A stretch of DNA of 64,000 nt from Betaproteobacteria bacterium (GTDB taxonomy: Bacteria; Pseudomonadota; Gammaproteobacteria; Burkholderiales; Casimicrobiaceae): contig JADJWJ010000020.1 in NCBI GenBank assembly GCA_016716425.1, positions 186,001 through 250,000 on the forward strand. Direction: 5' to 3'. The notes under the pieces are model-generated. The model saw only the letters and a list, made by a program, of their open reading frames with translations. It was not told the origin of the DNA and did no database searches. Shown here in pieces: positions 55,132 to 63,872 of the stretch. The number at the start of each line of letters is the position of its first letter. Within the stretch, counting starts at the first letter, position 1. Position numbers and translations under genes: made by a program.

Positions 55132-56313
55132 ATGGCGCGCGAAATCGTCGTGTTGAGCGGTGTGCGCACCGCGATCGGAGGCTACGGCGGCAGCCTCAAG
55201 GACGTGCCGCCGGGCGAGCTGGGCGCGATCTGCGTGCGCGAGGCGGTGCGGCGCGCGGGTGTCAAGCCCGCCGACGTCGGCCACGTCGTGTTCGGCAACG
55301 TCATCCATACGGAGGCGCACGATCACTACCTGGCGCGGGTGGCCGGCGTGAAGGGCGGCCTGCCGCACGAGACGCCGGCGCTGACGGTGAACCGCCTCTG
55401 CGGCAGCGGTCTGCAGGCGATCGTGTCGGCGGCGAACATGATCGCGGCCGGCGACGCCGACGTGGCGGTGGCCGGCGGCGCCGAGAACATGAGCCGCAGC
55501 CCCTATCTCGCCCCGGCGCAGCGCTGGGGCGCGCGGATGGGCGACGCGAAGATGGTCGACATGATGGTCGGCGCGCTGTCCGACCCGTTCGACGACGTGC
55601 ACATGGGCATCACCGCGGAAAACGTCGCCCGCAGGCACGCGGTGTCGCGGGAGGACCAGGACGCGCTTGCCGCGGAGAGCCACCGGCGCGCGCAGCTCGC
55701 CGTCGATCACGGCTACTTCCGCGCGCAGATCGTGCCGGTGCCGGTGCCGGTCAAGCGCGACAAGGTCCCGTTCGAGCTCGACGAGTCCGTGCGCGGCGAC
55801 GCGACGGCGGAGAAGCTCGGCAAGCTCAAGCCGGTGTTCGACCCGGCGGGGACGGTGACCGCGGGCAACGCGTCGAGCATCAACGACGCGGGGGCGGCCG
55901 TCGTGCTCGCGGACCGCGAGCTTGCGACCAAGCGCGGCCTGCAGCCGATGGGGCGTCTGGTCGCGTACAGCTATGCGGGTGTGGACCCGAAGTTCATGGG
56001 GATGGGGCCGGTGCCGGCCGTGCAGCGGCTGCTCGCGCAGACGGGGCTCAAGGTCGCCGACATCGACGTGTTCGAGGTCAACGAGGCGTTCGCCGCGCAG
56101 GCGCTCGCCGTGTGCCGCGAGCTCGCGCTCCCGCCGGAGCGCACGAACCCGAACGGCAGCGGCATCTCGCTCGGGCACCCGATCGGTGCCACGGGGGCGA
56201 TCCTCGTCGTCAAGGCGCTCTACGAGCTCGCGCGCACCGGAGGCCGGCGCGCGCTGGTGACGATGTGCATCGGCGGCGGGCAGGGGATCGCCGCGTTGTT
56301 CGAACGCGGCTGA
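55132..56313 (+). CDS. Acetyl-CoA C-acetyltransferase / beta-ketothiolase (PhaA/BktB-like)
   Basis: A 393-residue thiolase that joins two acetyl-CoA to acetoacetyl-CoA. Catalytic residues are in place: nucleophile C90 (NRLCGSG), NEAFAAQ, GHPIGATG and the C-terminal CIGGGQG. A good ribosome site (GGGGGAGGAGG) supports ATG 55132. It is followed 45 bases later by a 3-oxoacyl-CoA reductase, the PHB precursor pair. PHB synthase is not in the window. A role in ketone or fatty-acid metabolism is the alternative. Confidence 0.93.
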   Translation: MAREIVVLSGVRTAIGGYGGSLKDVPPGELGAICVREAVRRAGVKPADVGHVVFGNVIHTEAHDHYLARVAGVKGGLPHETPALTVNRLCGSGLQAIVSAANMIAAGDADVAVAGGAENMSRSPYLAPAQRWGARMGDAKMVDMMVGALSDPFDDVHMGITAENVARRHAVSREDQDALAAESHRRAQLAVDHGYFRAQIVPVPVPVKRDKVPFELDESVRGDATAEKLGKLKPVFDPAGTVTAGNASSINDAGAAVVLADRELATKRGLQPMGRLVAYSYAGVDPKFMGMGPVPAVQRLLAQTGLKVADIDVFEVNEAFAAQALAVCRELALPPERTNPNGSGISLGHPIGATGAILVVKALYELARTGGRRALVTMCIGGGQGIAALFERG

Positions 56314-56358
56314 CGCGCCGGCCACGACGGGCGCGCGCCGGAACAGGAGGAGTTCGCG

Positions 56359-57105
56359 ATGAAACGAATCGAAGGCAAGACGGCGCTCGTGACCGGCGCT
56401 TCGCGCGGCATCGGGCGGGCGATCGCGATCGAGCTGGCCCGCGAGGGCGCGCAGGTCGCCGTGAATTACGCGAGCAGCGAGGCCAAGGCGAAGGAGGTGG
56501 TCGCCGAAATCGAGAAGGCGGGCGGCAGCGCCTTCCTCGTCAAGGCGAACCAGGCGGTCGCGAAGGAGGCGCGGGCGATGGTGAAGGAGGCGGCCGAGCG
56601 CATGGGCCACCTCGACATCCTCGTGAACAACGCCGGCATCACGCGCGACGCGCTCTTGCCGCGGATGACCGACGAGCAGTGGGTCGAAGTGATCCAGACC
56701 AACCTCAACGGCTGCTTCTTCTGCACGTCGGCGGCGGTCCCGATCATGGCGGCGCAAAGCTACGGGCGCATCGTCAACGTGAGCTCGATGAACGGGCAGA
56801 TGCCGGCGATGGGGCAGGCGAACTACAGCGCGAGCAAGGGCGGGATCATCGCGTTCACGCGCACGGCGGCCGCCGAGCTCGCCAGGTACGGGATCACCGT
56901 CAACACGGTCGCGCCCGGGTTCACCGAGACCGACATGTTTGCCGCGGTGCCGCCGGCGATCCAGGCGCAGATCCGGTCGAAGATCCCGGCCGCGCGCTTC
57001 GCGCACGCCGAGGAGATCGCGAAGGCCGTGCTCTGGCTGGTGGCCGACGGCGACTACGTCACCGGCCAGCAGATCAACGTCAACGGCGGCGCGTTCATGC
57101 CGTAG
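56359..57105 (+). CDS. phaB: Acetoacetyl-CoA reductase (PhaB/FabG-like SDR)
   Basis: A 248-residue short-chain dehydrogenase. TGASRGIGR is the NADPH-binding motif (12-20); the catalytic set is S142/S143, Y156 and K160 (YSASK). The C-terminus reads VTGQQINVNGGAFMP, as in PhaB proteins. With the thiolase upstream it would make (R)-3-hydroxybutyryl-CoA for polyhydroxybutyrate. A FabG-type role cannot be excluded on sequence alone. Confidence 0.85.
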   Translation: MKRIEGKTALVTGASRGIGRAIAIELAREGAQVAVNYASSEAKAKEVVAEIEKAGGSAFLVKANQAVAKEARAMVKEAAERMGHLDILVNNAGITRDALLPRMTDEQWVEVIQTNLNGCFFCTSAAVPIMAAQSYGRIVNVSSMNGQMPAMGQANYSASKGGIIAFTRTAAAELARYGITVNTVAPGFTETDMFAAVPPAIQAQIRSKIPAARFAHAEEIAKAVLWLVADGDYVTGQQINVNGGAFMP

Positions 57106-57115
57106 GGAAGCGGAC

Positions 57116-58432
57116 GTGACGGCGTCGATCCTGAACCCGGCCGTGTCCGGCCGCCGGCTCGCCGGGTACCGCGGCGAAGCCACCCGCCACCTCACGGCGC
57201 GCACGTTCGCCGTCGTGCTCGCCGGCGGCCGCGGAGCCCGGCTGAAGGAGCTGACGAAGTGGCGCGCGAAGCCGGCGGTCCCGTTCGCGGGCCAGCTGCG
57301 GATCATCGACTTCCCGCTGTCCAACTGCGTCAACTCCGGCATCCGGCACGCGGCCGTCCTCACGCAGTACAAGGCGCAGAGCCTGATCCGCCACGTCGAG
57401 CATGGCTGGGGCTTCCTCGCGGCCGACCTGGGCGAGTACATCGACGTGGTCCCCGCGCAGCAGCAGCTCGACGAGCGCTGGTACAGCGGTACGGCCAACG
57501 CGGTCTTCCAGAATCTCGACCTCATCCGCGAGGCCCAGCCCGATCACGTTCTCGTGCTGGCGGCGGACCACGTTTACAAGATGGACTACGGCCGGATGCT
57601 CGCCGACCACGTCGAGGCGCGGGCGCAGGCGACGGTGGCGTGCATCGACGTTCCCCGCGCGGCGGCGCACGAGTTCGGCGTGATCGGCGTCGACGGCGAC
57701 GACCACGTGACGAGCTTCGTCGAGAAGCCCGCCGACCCGTCAGCGGTGTCGGCGAGTGACGACCGGGGCGAGCGCGTGCTGGCCAGCATGGGCATCTACG
57801 TGTTCGACACGGGGTTCCTGTGCGAGCAGCTCGAGCGGGACGCCGCGGACCCGGCGTCGAGCCACGATTTCGGGCGTGATCTGCTGCCCTGGCTGATCGG
57901 CCGGCACCGGTTGTATGCGCATCGCTTCGCGCGCAGCTGCGTCAACATGGTCGGCGACCGGCCCTACTGGCGCGACGTGGGGACGATCGACGCCTACTGG
58001 GAGGCCAACCTCGACCTCACCAAGGTCGTGCCCGAGTTGAACCTCTACGACGACGAATGGCCGATCCTGAGCCGGCAGGCGCAACTGCCGCCGGCCAAGT
58101 TCGTCTTCGATGGCGACGCGCTGCGCGGCACGGCGCTCGACTCCGTGGTGTCGAGCGGCTGCATCGTCAGCGGCGCCACCGTGCGCCGGTCGATCCTGTT
58201 CTCGAAAGTGCGCGTGAACGAGGGCAGCCTGGTCGAGGACTCGATCGTGCTGCCCGAGGTCGTGGTCGGACGCGGCGTGACGCTGAAGCGGGCGGTCGTC
58301 GACAAGCGCTGCGTGCTGCCCGACGGCTTTACGGCGGGCGTGCGGCCGGACGAGGACCGCGCCCGGTTTCACGTGACCGAGCGCGGCGTTGTCCTCGTCA
58401 CCCCCAGCATGCTGGACCAGCAGCCGCGCTGA
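57116..58432 (+). CDS. glgC: Glucose-1-phosphate adenylyltransferase
   Basis: A 438-residue ADP-glucose pyrophosphorylase for glycogen synthesis. GTG 57116 follows GGGAAG and lies 10 bases after the reductase stop. The nucleotide-binding VVLAGGRGARLKELT, FPLSNCVNSG, WYSGTANAVFQN and AADHVYKMDYGRM are intact; a left-handed beta-helix with hexapeptide repeats (VVSSGCIVSGATVRRSI) follows. It appears to share a transcript with the thiolase and the reductase. Confidence 0.95.
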   Translation: MTASILNPAVSGRRLAGYRGEATRHLTARTFAVVLAGGRGARLKELTKWRAKPAVPFAGQLRIIDFPLSNCVNSGIRHAAVLTQYKAQSLIRHVEHGWGFLAADLGEYIDVVPAQQQLDERWYSGTANAVFQNLDLIREAQPDHVLVLAADHVYKMDYGRMLADHVEARAQATVACIDVPRAAAHEFGVIGVDGDDHVTSFVEKPADPSAVSASDDRGERVLASMGIYVFDTGFLCEQLERDAADPASSHDFGRDLLPWLIGRHRLYAHRFARSCVNMVGDRPYWRDVGTIDAYWEANLDLTKVVPELNLYDDEWPILSRQAQLPPAKFVFDGDALRGTALDSVVSSGCIVSGATVRRSILFSKVRVNEGSLVEDSIVLPEVVVGRGVTLKRAVVDKRCVLPDGFTAGVRPDEDRARFHVTERGVVLVTPSMLDQQPR

Positions 58433-58454
58433 TCGCGGGCCGCCGGGACGGGCG

Positions 58455-59006
58455 TCACCCGCACCCGCGAAGCGCGTCCCACGCCGCGCGCGCGATCCCA
58501 CGCACGTGGAACGCGCGCGGCTGCCCGCGGTGCGTGCGTTCCTCCTCCCGCAGTACACGCAGTCCGCATTTCTCCATCACGCGCGCGGACGCCACGTTGT
58601 CGACGAGGTGAACCGCCCACACGGCGTCGAGGTCCGTGCGCGCGAACAGGATGGCGATCGCCGCGCGCGTGGCCGCCGTCGCGCAGCCCTCGCCCCAGTG
58701 TGCGCGGCCGATCCAGTAGCCGAAGTGGCCGTGGACGTTGGCCTCGGGCCGTATGCCCAGCGCACCGACCAGCGTGCCGTCGCCGGTGCGCGTGATCGCG
58801 TACGCGTGCTCGCCGCTGCGTACGCGGGCATCGGCGTGCCCGGCGATCCACGCCTCGGCCATGCCCTCGGCATACGGATGCGGCAACGCGGCGGTCCACC
58901 GCGCGACCTCCCAGTCGTCGGCGAGCCGGCGCACGTCCGGCGCGTCCGCCGCCTCGAAGTGGCGCAGCAGGACCGGCGCCGCCAGCACGCGTTCGGGCAG
59001 CTCCAT
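58455..59006 (-). CDS. GNAT-family N-acetyltransferase (RimJ/RimL-like)
   Basis: A 183-residue protein. The acetyl-CoA-binding region is in IGRAHWGEGCATAATRAAI with motif V-x-x-x-N around AVWAVHLVDNVASARVMEKCGL, typical of RimJ/RimL enzymes. The start is ATG 59006. The acceptor (ribosomal protein or small molecule) cannot be told. It follows yajQ on the same strand, 26 bases downstream. Confidence 0.9.
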   Translation of the reverse strand: MELPERVLAAPVLLRHFEAADAPDVRRLADDWEVARWTAALPHPYAEGMAEAWIAGHADARVRSGEHAYAITRTGDGTLVGALGIRPEANVHGHFGYWIGRAHWGEGCATAATRAAIAILFARTDLDAVWAVHLVDNVASARVMEKCGLRVLREEERTHRGQPRAFHVRGIARAAWDALRGCG

Positions 59007-59032
59007 GTCGCGCGCGCCGGTGGCGGAGCGGT

Positions 59033-59518
59033 TCAGTCGCGGAAGTTCTGGTACTGCAGCGGGAAGTCGGCGATCGACTTCTTCACCAGCGCGATCGCAT
59101 TCTGCAATTCGTCCCGCTTGGCGCCCGACACGCGCACCGCGTCGCCCTGGATCGACGCCTGCAGCTTGAGCTTGCTGTCCTTGATCGTGCGCACGATCTT
59201 TTTCGCGAGCTCCTGCTCCACGCCCTCGCGCACGGTGACCGCCTGCTTGACCTTGTTGCCGGAGATCTTCTCGACGTCGCCGTACTTGAGCGAGCGGATG
59301 TCCACGCCACGCTTGGTCAGCTTGCCGGTGAGGATGTCGGTGACCTGCGAGAGCTTGAAGTCGTCGTCCGCGAAGAGCGTCAGCACGCTCTCCTTCTGCT
59401 CGACGCGCGCGTCGGAGCCCTTGAAGTCGAAGCGCGTCGACACTTCCTTGTTGGTCTGGTCGACGGCGTTCCTGACCTCGACCTGGTTCACTTCCGAGAC
59501 GATGTCGAACGAGGGCAT
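59033..59518 (-). CDS. YajQ-family nucleotide (cyclic-di-GMP)-binding protein
   Basis: A 161-residue protein that is full length for YajQ. MPSFDIVSEVN, NAVDQTNKEVSTRFDFKG and the C-terminal DFPLQYQNFRD are the family landmarks. Some members bind cyclic di-GMP and alter transcription or phage gene expression. Signal-independent roles are also suggested. Confidence 0.95.
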   Translation of the reverse strand: MPSFDIVSEVNQVEVRNAVDQTNKEVSTRFDFKGSDARVEQKESVLTLFADDDFKLSQVTDILTGKLTKRGVDIRSLKYGDVEKISGNKVKQAVTVREGVEQELAKKIVRTIKDSKLKLQASIQGDAVRVSGAKRDELQNAIALVKKSIADFPLQYQNFRD

Positions 59519-59545
59519 GGCGCGATGTCCGTGTGCGGTGGGGGG

Positions 59546-60193
59546 TCAGGCGGTGAAGCCGATCTTCCTGTGGGTGCCGTCGCAGTACGGCTTGTTCTGC
59601 GAGTGGCCGCAGCGGCACAGGAACGTCTGGTCGGAGAACGCCGTGCGCCCGTCGGCCCCGCGCAGCACGAGCGGCCCGGCGCACTGGATGGGCCCGTTGG
59701 GGATCGGCTTGATCGTCAGCGGTGCGGAGAGGTCGGTGCCGGGGCGCGCCGGGACTTCCGCCGGCAAGGCGCCCTGGTCCGCGAAGCCCGCCTTGCGGTG
59801 GCTGCCGTCACAGTACGGCTTGTTCTGCGAGTGGCCGCAGCGGCACAGCGCGATGCGCGTGTCCTCGACGACCGCGTCGCCATGCCGCAGCGTCAGCTGG
59901 CCGCGCAGGTAGTTGGGGCCGTCGGGCGTCACGTGTCCGGTGTTGAGCGGCGGCACGACCATCGCGGAGGCGCCGTCGGCGTGCCGCATCGCGAGCGCAC
60001 CGGACGGGCAGCGGTTGACGACCTCGGCGAGCGACTCCGGATCGGCGGCGTCGGGGCGCACCCACGGCTTCGCCTTCGGGTCGAACACCTCGGGCAGTCC
60101 GTGCACGCACTCGGCCGCGTGAATGCAGCGCGAGGCGTCCCACGTCACGACGACCTTCGCGCTCTCGTACCGGTGCAGCTTGTCCTCGGCCAT
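59546..60193 (-). CDS. Ferredoxin-like plus double-CDGSH iron-sulfur protein
   Basis: A 215-residue protein with three possible Fe-S sites. The N-terminal region (C23, C29, C62; ASRCIHAAEC and NRCPSGAL) resembles Fer4_19, the divergent mono-cluster domain. Two CDGSH motifs follow: C117-x-C119-x8-C128-x3-H132 and C193-x-C195-x8-C204-x3-H208, each in CRCGHSQNKPYCDG(S/T)H. CDGSH domains bind redox-active [2Fe-2S] clusters with one His ligand. It is encoded downstream of no partner; yajQ follows. Confidence 0.94.
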   Translation of the reverse strand: MAEDKLHRYESAKVVVTWDASRCIHAAECVHGLPEVFDPKAKPWVRPDAADPESLAEVVNRCPSGALAMRHADGASAMVVPPLNTGHVTPDGPNYLRGQLTLRHGDAVVEDTRIALCRCGHSQNKPYCDGSHRKAGFADQGALPAEVPARPGTDLSAPLTIKPIPNGPIQCAGPLVLRGADGRTAFSDQTFLCRCGHSQNKPYCDGTHRKIGFTA

Positions 60194-60279
60194 CCTCGTC
60201 CTCCGGTCACGCCACGGCGGGTGCCGCCGGCGGGTCGGCTAGAATACCCGATTCCCGCGCACGTCCTAAACGCCCCGCC

Positions 60280-61626
60280 ATGTCGCACATCCTGCAGGAC
60301 CTGCCTGCCGGCCAGAAGGTCGGCATCGCCTTCTCCGGCGGCCTCGACACCAGCGCCGCGCTGCACTGGATGCGCGCGAAGGGCGCGATCCCGTACGCGT
60401 ACACCGCCAATCTCGGACAGCCCGACGAGCCCGACTACGACGACATCCCGCGCCGCGCGCTGCAGTACGGCGCGGAGGCAGCGCGGCTCGTCGACTGCCG
60501 CGCCGCGCTGGTCGCCGAGGGCATTGCCGCGCTGCAGGCGGGCGCGTTCCACATCTCGACCGCGGGCGCCACGTACTTCAACACGACGCCGCTCGGCCGC
60601 GCGGTGACGGGCACGATGCTGGTGGTCGCGATGCGCGACGACGACGTCCACATCTGGGGCGACGGCAGCACGTACAAGGGCAACGACATCGAGCGCTTCT
60701 ACCGCTACGGCCTGCTCGCCAACCCGAGCCTGCGCATCTACAAGCCGTGGCTCGACGCGGCCTTCATCGACGAGCTGGGCGGCCGCAAGGAGATGTCGGA
60801 GTACCTGATCCGCGCCGGCTTCGGCTACAAGATGAGCGCGGAGAAGGCCTACTCGACCGACTCCAACTGCCTCGGCGCGACGCACGAGGCGAAGGACCTG
60901 GAGTTCCTCGACCGCGGCATCCGCATCGTCAAGCCGATCATGGGCGTCGCGTTCTGGCGCGACGACGTCGCGGTGAAGGCCGGAGACCGTCAGCGTGCGC
61001 TTCGAGGAGGGGCGCCCGGTCGCGCTCAACGGCCGCACGTTCGCCGACGAGGTCGCGCTGCTGCTCGAGGCGAACGCGATCGGCGGCCGCCACGGGCTCG
61101 GCATGAGCGACCAGATCGAGAACCGGATCATCGAGGCGAAGAGCCGCGGCATCTACGAGGCGCCGGGGATGGCGCTGCTGCACATCGCCTACGAGCGGCT
61201 CGTCACCGGCATCCACAACGAGGACACGATCGAGCAGTACCGCGACCACGGCCGGCGGCTGGGCCGGCTGCTGTACCAGGGCCGCTGGTTCGACCCGCAG
61301 GCGATGATGCTGCGCGAGACCGCGCAGCGCTGGGTCGCGCGGCCGATCACCGGCGAGGTGACGCTCGAGCTGCGCCGCGGCAACGACTACTCGATCCTCG
61401 ACACGACGAGCCCCAACCTCACCTACAAGCCCGAGCGGCTGACGATGGAGAAGGGCGCCGCGTTCTTCACGCCGCAGGACCGGATTGGCCAGCTGACGAT
61501 GCGCAACCTCGACATCGTCGACACGCGCGAGAAGCTCATCACCTACGCGAAGACGGGGTTGCTGAGTCCGTCGGAGAGTTCGCCGCTGCCGCGGCTGACG
61601 GACGGCGGGAAAAGGCGAAGGACTGA
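60280..61626 (+). CDS. argG: Argininosuccinate synthase (two compensating frame breaks)
   Basis: It joins citrulline and aspartate to argininosuccinate. The N-terminal FSGGLDTSAALHW P-loop, TANLGQPDEPDYDD, DGSTYKGNDIERFYRYG and AYSTDSN fit the betaproteobacterial ArgG. After VAVKA the frame breaks: one extra G (about 60982) sends the conserved VRFEEGRPVALNG and GLGMSDQIENRIIEA into the next frame. That frame runs past the expected end; adding one A to the AAAA at 61609 would give GKKAKD and the stop at 61626. A TAGAAT at 60240 is a possible -10. Confidence 0.88.
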   Translation: MSHILQDLPAGQKVGIAFSGGLDTSAALHWMRAKGAIPYAYTANLGQPDEPDYDDIPRRALQYGAEAARLVDCRAALVAEGIAALQAGAFHISTAGATYFNTTPLGRAVTGTMLVVAMRDDDVHIWGDGSTYKGNDIERFYRYGLLANPSLRIYKPWLDAAFIDELGGRKEMSEYLIRAGFGYKMSAEKAYSTDSNCLGATHEAKDLEFLDRGIRIVKPIMGVAFWRDDVAVKAGDRQRALRGGAPGRAQRPHVRRRGRAAARGERDRRPPRARHERPDREPDHRGEEPRHLRGAGDGAAAHRLRAARHRHPQRGHDRAVPRPRPAAGPAAVPGPLVRPAGDDAARDRAALGRAADHRRGDARAAPRQRLLDPRHDEPQPHLQARAADDGEGRRVLHAAGPDWPADDAQPRHRRHAREAHHLREDGVAESVGEFAAAAADGRREKAKD

Positions 61627-62715
61627 GGGACGCCGCGACGCCGAACTCTCCGGTCTCGCGAGCGGGGAGGGGTCGGCGTGAGGGCGGCGGATGCGCGCGG
61701 GCGGTCCCTGTCGGCGGGGGGTGGGCTGACCTCGCTTCGCGCGAGTCGATCCTGATGCCGCCGCCTTGATCACCGGCGCCCACTTGTCGGACTCGGCCCT
61801 GATCAGCGCGCCGAAGTCCTCCGGCGTGCCGCCGATGAGGTCGAAGCCCGCGGCGTTCATCTTCTGCACGACGTCCGGCATCTTCAGCACCGCGTTGATC
61901 TCCGCGTTGAGGCGATCGACCACGGCCCGGGGCGTGCCGGCGCGCACGAGCACGCCGTTCCACGCAAGCGACTCGAACGCCGGGTAGCCCGACTCCGCGA
62001 TCGTCGGCAGGTCCGGCAGCAGCGGGAAGCGCTTCGCCGACGTGACGGCGAGCGCGCGCAGCCTGCCCGCCTGGATCTGCGGCTGCAGCGGCTGCATGAC
62101 GGCGAACAGCATCTGCGTCTCGCCCTGCACGGTCGACGTGACCGCCGGCGGCGAGCCGTTGAACGGGACGTGCACGATGTCGATGCCGGCAAGCGACTTC
62201 AGCAGTTCGCCGTTCAGATGCGACGAGCTGCCCGGGCCCACCGACGCATAGTTGAGCTTGCCGGGATGGGCCTTCGCGTAGGCGACGAGTTCACGCACGT
62301 CCTTCGCCGGCAGCTGCGCGTTCACGGCGAGCACGTTGGGCTGGCTCGTCGTGATGATCACCGGCGCTAGGTCCTTCCGCACGTCGTACGGCACCCTCCG
62401 CAGGAGGGGCGTGATCGACAGCGGCCCGTTGTACGCGAGGACCATCGTGTAACCGTCGGGCGCGGACTTGGCGGTCTCCTCGACCGCGACGGCGCCGCCG
62501 GCGGCCGGCTTGTTCTCGACGACCACCGGCTGGCCGAGGCGGTCCTTCAGCTTGTCGGCGATCGTGCGGCCGATGACGTCGATCGAGCTGCCGGCCGGAG
62601 CGGTCATCACGAAGCGGATGGGCTTGTCCGGCCACGCCTGCGCGGAGACGGCGGCCGGGACAGCGGTCCCGAACATGGCGGCAGCGAGGGAGGCGAGCAG
62701 GCGGCGGCGGTTCAT
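61543..62715 (-). CDS. Bug/TctC-family tripartite tricarboxylate transporter substrate-binding protein
   Basis: A periplasmic solute-binding protein. The signal peptide ends at VSA-QA (about residue 26), and WPDKPIRFVMTAPAGSSIDVIGR, then TIAESGYPAFESLAWNG, are Bug/TctC hallmarks. The family domain ends near KWAPVIKAA (about 61760). The next 70 residues are low-complexity and antisense to the 3' end of argG, so the true stop has probably been lost to an indel: one extra G gives KAAGIRID, a usual TctC ending. No TctA/TctB genes are in the window. Confidence 0.86.
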   Translation of the reverse strand: MNRRRLLASLAAAMFGTAVPAAVSAQAWPDKPIRFVMTAPAGSSIDVIGRTIADKLKDRLGQPVVVENKPAAGGAVAVEETAKSAPDGYTMVLAYNGPLSITPLLRRVPYDVRKDLAPVIITTSQPNVLAVNAQLPAKDVRELVAYAKAHPGKLNYASVGPGSSSHLNGELLKSLAGIDIVHVPFNGSPPAVTSTVQGETQMLFAVMQPLQPQIQAGRLRALAVTSAKRFPLLPDLPTIAESGYPAFESLAWNGVLVRAGTPRAVVDRLNAEINAVLKMPDVVQKMNAAGFDLIGGTPEDFGALIRAESDKWAPVIKAAASGSTRAKRGQPTPRRQGPPARIRRPHADPSPLARPESSASRRPSVLRLFPPSVSRGSGELSDGLSNPVFA

Positions 62716-62779
62716 CGTTGCGGCTCCGGTGGGATAGTGGATGGGTCGTGCGCGCGGGGCGCGCCCGGCGCAGGCGGTG

Positions 62780-63706
62780 CTACGGGTCGACGCGTCCGCA
62801 GACCAGGTACTCGAGCAGCGCCTTCTGCGCGTGCAGGCGGTTCTCCGCCTCGTCCCAGACCACGCTCTGCGGCCCGTCGATCACGTCGGCGGCGACCTCC
62901 TCGCCGCGGTGCGCGGGCAGGCAGTGCATGAACAGCGCGTCGGGCTTCGCCTGCCGCATCATGTCGGCGTCGACCATCCAGTCGGCGAACGCGCGGCGGC
63001 GCGCGTCGTTCTCGGCCTCGAAGCCCATGCTGGTCCACACGTCGGTGGTGACGAGGTCGGCGCCGCGGCACGCCTCCATCGGGTCGGCGAACGCGCGGAA
63101 GTGGTCGCGGTACGGCCCGGCGATCGCGGCGTCGACCGCGTACCCGGAGGGGGTGGCGACGTGCACGGTGAAGCCCAGGATCGCCGCCGCCTGCAGCCAC
63201 GTGTTGCAGACGTTGTTGCCGTCGCCGACCCACGCGACCGTGCGGCCCGCGATCGACCCGCGGTGCTCGACGTACGTGTAGACGTCGGCGAGGATCTGGC
63301 ACGGGTGGTACTCGTTGGTGAGGCCGTTGATCACCGGCACCCGCGAGTGCGCGGCGAAGCGCTCGATCAGGTCCTGCCCGAACGTGCGGATCATCACGAC
63401 GTCGACCATCCGCGAGATCACGCGCGCGACGTCCTCGATCGGCTCGCCGCGCGAGAGCTGCGTGTCGCCGCGGTTGAGGTTGATCGCGATGCCGCCCAAC
63501 TGGTTCATCCCGGCCTCGAACGACACGCGCGTGCGCGTCGATGCCTTCTCGAACACCATGGCCAGCGTGCGGTCGCGCAGCGGCTGGTAGAGTTCGTAAC
63601 GCTTGAACCGGTCCTTGATCCAGCGGGTGCGCGCGAAGAGGTGGTCGAGCTCGTCGCGCGTGAAGTCGGAGACCTGCAGGAAGTGCTTCGGCGTGGCGAC
63701 GGTCAT
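62780..63706 (-). CDS. argF: Ornithine carbamoyltransferase
   Basis: A 308-residue enzyme making citrulline from ornithine and carbamoyl phosphate. The carbamoyl-phosphate site FEKASTRTRVSFE (S-x-R-T) is near residue 52; VINGLTNEYHPCQILAD and the ornithine-binding MHCLPAHRG are intact. ATG 63706 is preferred over an upstream extension to 63754. argG, the next step, lies 1.15 kb away on the opposite strand. A TAGTAT on the minus strand (63772-63777) is a possible -10. Confidence 0.96.
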   Translation of the reverse strand: MTVATPKHFLQVSDFTRDELDHLFARTRWIKDRFKRYELYQPLRDRTLAMVFEKASTRTRVSFEAGMNQLGGIAINLNRGDTQLSRGEPIEDVARVISRMVDVVMIRTFGQDLIERFAAHSRVPVINGLTNEYHPCQILADVYTYVEHRGSIAGRTVAWVGDGNNVCNTWLQAAAILGFTVHVATPSGYAVDAAIAGPYRDHFRAFADPMEACRGADLVTTDVWTSMGFEAENDARRRAFADWMVDADMMRQAKPDALFMHCLPAHRGEEVAADVIDGPQSVVWDEAENRLHAQKALLEYLVCGRVDP

Positions 63707-63826
63707 GCGCGCTTCGGGCCGCGGGCAGGCGCGCTGGGCGCCCGCCCGCGGCAAAAGTCATTCGAAACAAGATACTAGCACGCGGATCCGCGGCGCCACG
63801 CGCGTGCGGCGGTTCCCGGAAACGAC

Positions 63827-63848
63827 GACGGCGCCATGCGGCGCCGTC
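63827..63848 (-). terminator. Strong hairpin downstream of rpsT
   Basis: GACGGCGCC and GGCGCCGTC (9 bp, extended to 10 by the flanking C-G pair) enclose a 4-base loop, 24 bases after the rpsT stop. On the minus strand it is followed by GTCGTTTCC, a weak U-rich tail, so it may be the rpsT terminator. Confidence 0.6.
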
Positions 63849-63872
63849 GCGTTCGCGCCGGAGGGCGCAGCG

